A stretch of DNA of 64,000 nucleotides from NCBI RefSeq assembly GCF_000719115.1, contig NZ_JOEA01000003.1:62001-126000 (forward strand), in the 5' to 3' direction. Positions 52,015-58,669 of this stretch are shown one piece after another. A program made the translations under genes and the position numbers. The notes beneath the pieces are model-generated. The model saw only the letters and a program-made list of their open reading frames with translations, made no database searches and was not told where the DNA came from. The first letter of the stretch is position 1. The number at the start of each line of letters is the position of its first letter. Source of the stretch: Lentzea albidocapillata. GTDB lineage: Bacteria; Actinomycetota; Actinomycetes; Mycobacteriales; Pseudonocardiaceae.

Positions 52015-52385
52015 AGGCCGTCCAGCATGGACGTGTCCCAGACCGGCCGGACCTCGATGCCGTCGTTGTGGGCGTCGGGCAGTGTCGCGGCGTGGGCGAT
52101 GACCTGGTCGATCGAGTCGGCTTCGACGAGGTAGAACCCGGCGAGGTATTCCTTGGCCTCGGCGAAGGGTCCGTCGGTGACGACGACCTCGCCGCCGCGG
52201 ATGCTGACGCCTTTGCCGGTCTCGGGTCCGGGGAGGCCTTCGCTGACGATGAGCTCACCGGAGGCGCGGAGCTTGTCGGACAGGTCGTAGTGGTCCTTGC
52301 CGAACTGTGCCTGCTGCTCTTCGGTGAGCTTGTCCCACGCGGCCCGCGACTTCGGGTTGCTGTAGATGAGGATCAGGTACTTCAC
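52011..52385 (-). CDS. YciI/DGPF-domain protein
   Basis: 124 residues. The signature VVVTDGPFAEAKEYLAGFYL has DGPF at 71-74. The N-terminus MKYLILIYSN is normal for the family. It is translationally coupled to the ECF sigma factor, with which such proteins are conserved. The function is not established; it may be a ligand or enzyme component of the stress response. The start faces the SnoaL-like gene across a 115-base region with a symmetric promoter. Confidence 0.94.
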   Translation of the reverse strand: MKYLILIYSNPKSRAAWDKLTEEQQAQFGKDHYDLSDKLRASGELIVSEGLPGPETGKGVSIRGGEVVVTDGPFAEAKEYLAGFYLVEADSIDQVIAHAATLPDAHNDGIEVRPVWDTSMLDGL

Positions 52386-52436
52386 GTGCGGCCTCCCGGC
52401 TCGTGGCTGGCTGGCGGAAAAATCTTCTCACCGTCA

Positions 52437-52464
52437 TGTCGAGACCGCGGGTCATGTCTCGACA
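52437..52464. promoter_or_regulatory. Symmetric bidirectional ECF-type promoter
   Basis: TGTCGAGAC at 52437-52445 and GTCTCGACA at 52456-52464 make an inverted repeat. Read on either strand it gives TGTCGA, 17 bases, then CGAC, the kind of -35 and -10 reported for ECF42 sigma factors as I recall. One element could therefore serve both the sigma operon and the SnoaL-like gene. Confidence 0.65.
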
Positions 52465-52500
52465 CCGGTGTGTCAGCCGATTTCGACGGAGGGTTTCGAG

Positions 52501-52950
52501 ATGACTCACACGCTGGTGCAGGACGAGGCGGCGATCCGCGAGACGTTCACCGAGCACGAGGAAGGCATGCGGCTGCGTGATCCCGCGCGGATCGCGGCCC
52601 GCTACGCCGACGATGTGGTGACGTGTACGTTGGCGCCTCCGTTGCGTAACTCCGGGCCGGACGCGCGGGACGTGGAGGCGTTGGCGGGGTGGATGGCCGG
52701 GTTCACGGGGCCGATCACGCTGGAGCACCGGGATCTGACGGTCGTCGTGTCCGGTGACGTGGCGTTCGCGCACGGGCTGGCGCGGCTGTCGGCGGTGCCG
52801 GTCGGCTATCCCGAGGGTTTCTCGATGTGGATGCGCACGACGGTGGGGTTGCAGCGGCGTGACGGGCGGTGGCTGGTGACGCACGCGCATGACTCGGTGC
52901 CGTTCCATATGGACGGGTCGTTCCTGGCGGCGACTGATCTGGAGCCCTGA
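52501..52950 (+). CDS. SnoaL-like/DUF4440-type protein
   Basis: 149 residues with the cone-shaped alpha+beta fold of SnoaL/ketosteroid isomerase-like proteins: EAAIRETFTEHEEGMRLRDP, ARYADDVVTCTLAPPLR, then HRDLTVVVSGDVAFAHGLAR and VGLQRRDGRWLVTHAHDSVP. The C-terminal HAHDSVPF is typical of a subgroup next to YciI genes. The ATG at 52501 lies 37 bases after the bidirectional promoter. It is a probable direct target of the neighbouring sigma factor. A strong terminator follows. Confidence 0.9.
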   Translation: MTHTLVQDEAAIRETFTEHEEGMRLRDPARIAARYADDVVTCTLAPPLRNSGPDARDVEALAGWMAGFTGPITLEHRDLTVVVSGDVAFAHGLARLSAVPVGYPEGFSMWMRTTVGLQRRDGRWLVTHAHDSVPFHMDGSFLAATDLEP

Positions 52951-52960
52951 GCACGACCGT

Positions 52961-53002
52961 GCCGAGGCCCGGACCGTGCAGGGGGTCGGTCCGGGCCTCG
53001 GC
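52961..53002. terminator. 15-bp hairpin terminator
   Basis: GCCGAGGCCCGGACC at 52961-52975 pairs exactly with 52988-53002 around a 12-base loop, with GCTTCTTC following. It ends transcription of the SnoaL-like gene. Confidence 0.8.
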
Positions 53003-53361
53003 GCTTCTTCGGCGGCGGGTCTGTGTGACGTTCGTTCACCGTGGTGGCGTTACAGGGGTGCCGGGGCGAACACCCGGCCGTCGTCTATGACCGGGCGTGG
53101 TGATCGTATTGCTCTCAGTGCATGCGATCAGCCACTCCCAAAATGCGAGATCGCTTCATGATTTGGACTGAGTCGCTGGTCAGGACACCGGGTTTTGTCC
53201 GGATGGTGGAACATAAGAGCAGCTCAACGGCGTGGAAACACGACGGAAACTTCCCGGTACGTACGTTCCTTCGGCGTAGCCCGCTACTCCGGGTGGTGCA
53301 GCCCTACCGGCGGGGATCTTGTTTATAGTTAACTACACAGAGTGAGAGCTGGGTCACAGAT
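53003..53361. other. 359-base gap with a small palindrome and no recognised gene
   Basis: The stretch before the end of the tyrosine recombinase gene holds no credible coding frame. TAGTTAACTA (53326-53335), preceded by TTTA, is a perfect palindrome in an AT-rich patch, and CGTACGTACG is nearby (about 53260-53269). Base composition is lower in GC than its surroundings. It could be the scar or target region of the recombinase, but no repeat supports that. Confidence 0.4.
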
Positions 53362-54480
53362 TCACAGGCCCAGGCGGGTCACGGCGTTGTCCTCGAGGGG
53401 ATTCGCGGTCCGGATGTAGCGGTGCACCGTGCGCGGGTTGGTCCACCGGCCCTGCCGCATGATCTCCCGGTCGCTCGCCCCGCCCAGCGCCGCCTGCGTC
53501 GCGAACCCCGCCCGCAGCGAGTGCCCGCCGAACAACGCCGGATCCAGGCCCGCCCGCACCGCGTACCGCTTCACCAGCTCCGCGACCGCGCGCCCCGACA
53601 TGGCCTTGGTGCCGATACCGCCGTGCCGGTTCACCACCGGGAACACCGGGCCCTGCCGGACGACCGCCTCGAAGCCGTGGCAGCGGTGCAGGCCGGTCTC
53701 GGAGAGCTCCTTGCCGCCGAGCACGTCGGCCCAGTCCGCGAACGCGCACACCGGGCAGGTCGGCCGCCTGCTCCCGCGTGGCAGCACCACCTGCTGCTGG
53801 TGCTTGCCCGTCTGGTCGGTCTTCGTCGTGCCCAGCCGGATCAGCAGCAACGGCTCGTGCGTGCGCGGATCCATGTCCACCGTGACGTCGGAGAACTCGA
53901 TCTGTGCCAGCTCGCTGCGCCGCAACGCGCCGGCGAACCCCACCAGCAGCAGCAACGCGTCTCTCGCGCGCGCCGGGCCCGCCTGCGGTCGTTCGTTCAG
54001 CAGCGCTTCGAGGGTGTCGAGCAGCACCGGCCGTTTGCGCCGGGGCTGCGACTTGCGGGTGCGCCGCACACCGCGCAGCGTCAGCCGTACGACGTCGCTG
54101 CGCGTCGGGCTCGGCAGGCCGTTCGCCGCGTGCACCGCCGAGATCGCCGCCGACTTGCGTTCCAGCGTCGAGGCCCCGAACGCCGGCGACCCGTCCGGTT
54201 TCACCGTGTCCGCCGCGACCGCCAGATAGACCGCCACGTCCAGCGGATCGGCCGGCAACGCCTGACGGCCCTCCGCCTGGCACCACCCGGCCCACGCGAT
54301 CCAGTCCGACCGGTACGCCCGCACCGTGTTCGGCGACTGCGCGCTGCGCAGGTACCCGGCCAGCGAGGCCGCCTGCTCGTCGTCGAACCTCTCGCGCACG
54401 CCCGCGAGCGCGTCGACGTCGATCAGGACCGAGTGCGAGACCCTGACCAGCGCGTGCTGGACGGGTTCGGGCAGGCTCAC
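53362..54480 (-). CDS. Tyrosine recombinase
   Basis: 372 residues from the GTG at 54480. The SAM-like N domain (YLRSAQSPNTVRAYRSDWIA) and the catalytic domain are complete: Arg187/188 in GALRRSELAQIE, Lys220 in LGTTKTDQTG, H320-x-x-R323 in GGHSLRAGFATQ, W346 and Tyr355 in TVHRYIR. An insert with CPVCAF near 242-247 is unusual. It is translationally coupled to a threonine-aldolase-like gene upstream (GTGA) and is not beside a tRNA or other mobile-element genes, so it looks domesticated. Confidence 0.93.
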   Translation of the reverse strand: MSLPEPVQHALVRVSHSVLIDVDALAGVRERFDDEQAASLAGYLRSAQSPNTVRAYRSDWIAWAGWCQAEGRQALPADPLDVAVYLAVAADTVKPDGSPAFGASTLERKSAAISAVHAANGLPSPTRSDVVRLTLRGVRRTRKSQPRRKRPVLLDTLEALLNERPQAGPARARDALLLLVGFAGALRRSELAQIEFSDVTVDMDPRTHEPLLLIRLGTTKTDQTGKHQQQVVLPRGSRRPTCPVCAFADWADVLGGKELSETGLHRCHGFEAVVRQGPVFPVVNRHGGIGTKAMSGRAVAELVKRYAVRAGLDPALFGGHSLRAGFATQAALGGASDREIMRQGRWTNPRTVHRYIRTANPLEDNAVTRLGL

Positions 54481-55523
54481 ACCCGCGATGGTAGCCCTCT
54501 GATCAACTCCACCACCTCGCGCGGCGTGAACTCCAGGCCGCTGATCCCCACGCTCACCTCGAAGCTGCACCGGCGCGGATCCGGATTCGACCGCGTGTAC
54601 AGGAACAGCCTGATCCCCGTCTCCCGCAGCAGGTGCTCAGCGGCCCGCTGCGCGTCGTGGCGCGACAACGGCAGGTGGACGTGGAACAGGGGAGTGGCGG
54701 GCACGTCCGGTGTCGTGTGCGCGAACCCGTCCTCGTTGATCGCCCGTGCGAGGGCCTGGGCGTGGTCGCGGAACTCGGCCATCCTCGGCAGGTTCACGTC
54801 CATGCCCATCAACGCGATCGCGGCCAGCGGCCACGCGTCGGCGATCGCCCCGCCCATCCGGCGCCGCCACACCGCCGCCTGCCCGATCGTCTCGCCGTCG
54901 CCGGCGAGCACCGCGCCCCGCACACCTTCGAGTCCTTTGTAGAGCGACACGTACACCGTGTCGAACAACGCGGAGATCTCGGCGAACGTGGCGTCGTAGC
55001 CGGTCTGCGCCTCCCACAGCCGCGCGCCGTCGCAGTGCGCGGCCGCACCCGACCGTCTCGCCCACGCCGTCTGCGCCGCCAGGTCGGCGAACGCGGGCAG
55101 CACGCCGCCGATGTCGCGTTGCGGCAGTTCGAACACCACCGCCGCGAGCGGTTCGCGCACCGCCTTCAGATCGTCGAGGCCGAACAGTTCGTTGCGGTCG
55201 CCCACGGGATGGAACCGCAGGCCGTGCAGCGCGTTGTAGCCCTGGTTCTCCCACACGTGCAGGTGCGTCTGGGGATGCCCCGCGAACGACCGGCGGCCCG
55301 TCCTGTCGGCGTGCACCCGCAACGCCACCTGCTGCGCCATCGTTCCCGACGGGAAGAACAAGGCCTCGGGCTTGCCCAGCAGGCCTGCGACCCGTTCCTC
55401 CAGTTCCCGCACCGGGTCCTCCGGCCGCGTCCGGGGCGTGACCTGCTCGGTGAGACGGCGGAGGACCTCGTGCGGCGATCTGCGCGGGCCACTGTGCTGC
55501 GAGAGCGAACGACGGATGTCCAT
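54477..55523 (-). CDS. Threonine aldolase/beta-eliminating lyase-like PLP enzyme
   Basis: 348 residues. Fold-type I PLP enzyme with FFPSGTMAQQVALRV near 56-70, the aspartate in HCDGARLWEA near 163-172 and the Schiff-base lysine K196 in YVSLYKGLEGV. It is probably a low-specificity L-threonine aldolase that splits threonine to glycine and acetaldehyde. The ATG at 55523 is chosen. Its stop overlaps the GTG of the tyrosine recombinase gene. Confidence 0.92.
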   Translation of the reverse strand: MDIRRSLSQHSGPRRSPHEVLRRLTEQVTPRTRPEDPVRELEERVAGLLGKPEALFFPSGTMAQQVALRVHADRTGRRSFAGHPQTHLHVWENQGYNALHGLRFHPVGDRNELFGLDDLKAVREPLAAVVFELPQRDIGGVLPAFADLAAQTAWARRSGAAAHCDGARLWEAQTGYDATFAEISALFDTVYVSLYKGLEGVRGAVLAGDGETIGQAAVWRRRMGGAIADAWPLAAIALMGMDVNLPRMAEFRDHAQALARAINEDGFAHTTPDVPATPLFHVHLPLSRHDAQRAAEHLLRETGIRLFLYTRSNPDPRRCSFEVSVGISGLEFTPREVVELIRGLPSRV

Positions 55524-55575
55524 ACCCGCGACACTACCTATTGCCAGCCATGTGCAATAGAGCTGTTCGGCGTGG

Positions 55576-55947
55576 TCAGGCCGCCGCGCTCAGCCGTGCG
55601 TCCAGTTCCGCCTCATCCGCCACGAACCACAGCTGCCGGCCCCGGTTCGACTCGTACACGAAGTCCCGCAACGCCGTGCTCGCCGCGACCTGCTCCGTGA
55701 TGTCGCCGACCACCGCGACCGCGAAGCCGTACTGCTGGAACTTCTGCACCACCGCACCCGCCACCCGTGTGCGCAACACCAGGAAGTCCTCGGACAACCG
55801 CGCCACCGGCAACACCAGCCACCGCACGTCCTGACCCCACAACGTGCCGATCAGGTCCACAGCGGACTGCTCGTCGGTGATCGGGGGACCGTCCTCGGCG
55901 CACATCAGCACCGTCGCGCCGTGGCGCGTCCGCACAACATCAGGCAT
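55576..55947 (-). CDS. DUF4180-family protein
   Basis: 123 residues. The layout matches DUF4180: VVRTRHGATVLMCAEDGPPI, DLIGTLWGQDVRWLVLPVAR, LSEDFLVLRTRVAGAVVQKF, then QQYGFAVAVVGDITEQVAAS and TALRDFVYESNRGRQLWFV. The function is unknown. The ATG at 55947 has GGTTCCGGTG upstream without a clean ribosome site, and the frame is open further. It ends 52 bases before the aldolase start and may be co-transcribed with it. Confidence 0.9.
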   Translation of the reverse strand: MPDVVRTRHGATVLMCAEDGPPITDEQSAVDLIGTLWGQDVRWLVLPVARLSEDFLVLRTRVAGAVVQKFQQYGFAVAVVGDITEQVAASTALRDFVYESNRGRQLWFVADEAELDARLSAAA

Positions 55948-56163
55948 GGCACCGGAACCTAGTAGCGGCACCCGCCCGATGTCGCGCCGAATACCCGCGC
56001 GCGCCCGGTGATCACCGGGCGCCAGGCTCGGCGCACGCGATCGGCCGGAGGAGGTGAGTCCCGTCAACGCGGTCAACCCAGATGCGCGGTGACGTTCCTC
56101 GCCGGATGACGCCCGCGAAAATGCCGGGCGCCCGCCGACCGGCCTTGGGTAGCGTCGCGCCAC

Positions 56164-57192
56164 ATGCGTGACCTCGCGACGTTGCCCAAAGCCCACCTGC
56201 ACGTGCACCTCGAAAGCACCGTGCGCGCGGACACCCTCGCGGAACTCGCCGAGCACCACGGCGTCGACGTCCCCGCCGTGCAGACCGGGGCGTTCGACGG
56301 CTTCGCGCAGTTCGCCGCCCACAACGGGGCAGTGCGGGACTGCCTGCGGCGAGCCGAGGACTTCCGCCGGATCGCGTACGAGTTCTGCGCCGAGGAAGCA
56401 GCGCAGGGGACCCGGTACGCCGAGGTGACGTTCACCGCGGCAGCGCACGGAGAACGGCTCGGTGATCCGGACATGCCGCTCGAGGCGGTGTTGTCCGGGC
56501 TCGCCGCAGGACAGGCCGCCCACGGCATCGAATGCCGTGTGATCGTGGACCACCCCAGGAAGCGATCGGTAGCGCGACTGCGCGACTCACTGCGGCTCGC
56601 GACGGCACACCCACAGGTCGTGGCGATCGGGACGGCCGGAGCGGAGGACTACCCGCTCACCCCGTTCGCCGGCGTCTTCCGTGCCGCGCGAGACGGCGGG
56701 GTCGGACTCGTGCACCACGCCGGGGAGTGCTGCGGAGCGCCCAGTGTCGCCGAAGCCGTGACCGTCGGGCTCGCCGACCGGATCGGGCACGGGTTCCGGG
56801 CGCTCGACGATCCGGAAGTCGTCGCGCTGCTGCGGGACCGCGCCATACCGCTCGAAGCCTGCCCGTCGTCGAACGTCGCGCTGGGACTGGTCGAATCCCT
56901 CTCCTCTCATCCGCTGCCACTGCTCATCGACGCCGGGCTGACCGTCACGCTCAGCACCGACATCCCCGCCTCCACCGGCACCACGCTCACCGACGAATAC
57001 CGCCTGCTGCGCGAACACCTCGGCTTCGGCGACGACGCCCTCGCGCGCATCGCCACCAACGCCGTCGACGCGTCCTTCGCGCCGGAGGACACGAAGACCT
57101 CGCTGCGTCAGGACATCGCGGCCTGGCGGGCCGGCTCGAAACACACCAGCCCGTGCCGCGACGCCAGCAACGCCACCAGATCCAGCACCTGA
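56164..57192 (+). CDS. Adenosine deaminase-like hydrolase
   Basis: 342 residues. Metal-dependent amidohydrolase motifs are KAHLHVHLE with H13 and H15, HHAGE at 184-188 with H185 and E188, IGHGFRALDD with a histidine, and STDIPAS where D266 is kept. In classical adenosine deaminase the next residue is also Asp; here it is Ile267. The rest of the length and order is normal. It may act on adenosine-like or other amino-purine compounds. The 3' end overlaps the convergent gene at 57108 by 85 bases. Confidence 0.9.
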   Translation: MRDLATLPKAHLHVHLESTVRADTLAELAEHHGVDVPAVQTGAFDGFAQFAAHNGAVRDCLRRAEDFRRIAYEFCAEEAAQGTRYAEVTFTAAAHGERLGDPDMPLEAVLSGLAAGQAAHGIECRVIVDHPRKRSVARLRDSLRLATAHPQVVAIGTAGAEDYPLTPFAGVFRAARDGGVGLVHHAGECCGAPSVAEAVTVGLADRIGHGFRALDDPEVVALLRDRAIPLEACPSSNVALGLVESLSSHPLPLLIDAGLTVTLSTDIPASTGTTLTDEYRLLREHLGFGDDALARIATNAVDASFAPEDTKTSLRQDIAAWRAGSKHTSPCRDASNATRSST

Positions 57193-57650
57193 CGCTGCCC
57201 CGGCCACACCACGTGCACGATCACCGCGTCCACCCCCACCGTCAGCGCCTCGTCCCACGACACCGGCGACGCGGGATCCGGCGACGTGCGCCGTAACTCC
57301 CGCACGAACGCCGCCACCGCCGGCTCGAACGCCCCCAACGGCGAGGACCGCAACTCCGCATAGCGGGCCGCCGCCTCCGGGAAGGACGCCGGACCAGGAG
57401 CCCGCCACACCACCACGTCGACCGGAACAGCCCTGGGCACGGCCATCACGCCACCTTCCCGAACAACGCACTCGTCCGCGGAACCCGCGCGGCGACCTCC
57501 ACCGGAGCCACCGCGATCCCACGACTCATCCACCGGAGCCACCGCGCGCACCGCGGCCAGGGCGGCGGTGCGCCGCTCCAGCCGGCCGTCCTGATCGGAG
57601 GCCGCCACACCGGACGACTCGGCCGGGCCCCAGAACGCGTTCAGGTCCAT
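57108..57650 (-). CDS. Fusion of a DUF4240 N-terminal fragment and a small conserved domain
   Basis: 180 residues from the ATG at 57650. The first 35 residues (MDLNAFWGPAESSGVAASDQ) match the start of the DUF4240 gene at 58434. From about residue 69 a separate unit begins, AVPRAVPVDVVVWRAPGPAS to HGLVCFEPAR, of a type often found beside DUF4240 genes. The middle is Gly- and Arg-rich. It may be one fused protein, or a deletion that left the DUF4240 start and promoter in front of its neighbour, whose own ATG would be 57446. The promoter is leaderless. Confidence 0.65.
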   Translation of the reverse strand: MDLNAFWGPAESSGVAASDQDGRLERRTAALAAVRAVAPVDESWDRGGSGGGRRAGSADECVVREGGVMAVPRAVPVDVVVWRAPGPASFPEAAARYAELRSSPLGAFEPAVAAFVRELRRTSPDPASPVSWDEALTVGVDAVIVHVVWPGQRQVLDLVALLASRHGLVCFEPARQAAMS

Positions 57651-57657
57651 GCCGGGA

Positions 57658-57680
57658 ACGCTAGCGAGAGGGTCTGACAA
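57658..57680 (-). promoter_or_regulatory. DNA-damage-type (RecA-NDp/PafBC-like) promoter
   Basis: On the minus strand it reads TTGTCAGACCC-TCTCGC-TAGCGT. This fits the RecA-independent DNA-damage promoter consensus of mycobacteria (TTGTCRgtg, 8 bases, TAnnnT). The ATG at 57650 starts eight bases beyond the -10, which makes the transcript leaderless. A second copy is at 58442. Confidence 0.65.
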
Positions 57681-57852
57681 TTTTTGAAGCCTCGGCATCA
57701 GTGCAGGTCACAGGCCGCACGATGCCGGACGGATGGGCTATCGGACGGCAGGTGAGGGGATGCCGAACGTGCCAGGTCCTGGACCGCGAGCGGCGCCTCG
57801 CCGGCAGCGCTCCGGCGACCGTGCCCGCGTCGAGGTCGCGGACCGGCTGGCC

Positions 57853-58434
57853 TCACGCCGCCTCCTCCAGCCCGCCGGACAGCTCCCACAGCCGGGGCAG
57901 CCGCACCGCCGCCTCCACCGGCGAGTCCAGATCCCACACCTCACCGGTGAACGGGCCCGCGTCCGTCACCGGCACGTGGCCCAGGATCGCCAGCGCGTTG
58001 TCCAGCGACCGCCCCGTCGCCAGGAAGAACGCCTCACGCGCCACCCCGGACAGCCCCTCCCACAACGGCCACGCCGCGTCCGGCCACGACTGCGCCCCGA
58101 CCGCCAGCAGCGTCCGCACCGCCGGCACTTCGGCCAGCGCGTCCGGTGAGGCCGCCACCGAGGCCAGCACCTCGCGGCCCAGCCCGATCACCCACGACTG
58201 GAACTCGAAGAAACTGTCGGCGGAACACAATCCATCACACACGACATAAGCCGCGTGCCAGTGTAAGAACGTGTTCACGCGACCGCGTGAAGCACTCAGC
58301 AAAGTCTCGAAACCGCAAATGTCACCCGGCGGCAGCAAAGCCAGCCGCGACGTCAGCCACACGCGGCGTTCATGCTGGTCAGAGGAGGCAGAAGCCGACT
58401 GGTCGAGCAGTGCCCAGAAGACGTCGAGATCCAT
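57853..58434 (-). CDS. DUF4240-family protein
   Basis: 193 residues. The start MDLDVFWALLDQS and the helical body (DGLCSADSFFEFQSWVIGLG) are characteristic of DUF4240, whose function is unknown and whose genes often occur in many copies in actinomycetes. The ATG at 58434 lies eight bases after the -10 of a DNA-damage-type promoter, in the same geometry as 57650; an ATG at 58440 in frame is also possible. It ends 172 bases before the next start on the same strand. The 150 bases between the two genes hold nothing I can name. Confidence 0.9.
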   Translation of the reverse strand: MDLDVFWALLDQSASASSDQHERRVWLTSRLALLPPGDICGFETLLSASRGRVNTFLHWHAAYVVCDGLCSADSFFEFQSWVIGLGREVLASVAASPDALAEVPAVRTLLAVGAQSWPDAAWPLWEGLSGVAREAFFLATGRSLDNALAILGHVPVTDAGPFTGEVWDLDSPVEAAVRLPRLWELSGGLEEAA

Positions 58435-58441
58435 ACCCATG

Positions 58442-58464
58442 ACGTTATCGAAGGGGTCTGACAA
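58442..58464 (-). promoter_or_regulatory. DNA-damage-type promoter of the DUF4240 gene
   Basis: On the minus strand it reads TTGTCAGACCC-CTTCGA-TAACGT. It shares the -35, spacing and distance to the ATG with the copy at 57658-57680. The two differ in the spacer, so they are not just a recent duplication. Confidence 0.65.
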
Positions 58465-58669
58465 TTCGCGGCACCCGCCGGACGGAGCACCGGGAAAGCT
58501 GTCCCGCGGCTTTTTCCGGACAACTCCGGCAGCTGCGGAATGCCGCGTCCGGCCACGGGCCCCGGCGGCGCCACGGCATCGCGAAGTAGGCGATCTCACG
58601 TGCCGGCGGCGGGGTCTGACGGTTATTGACGCGAGCGAACCCGCACGCCCTGTCTATCCTTGAACCCAA

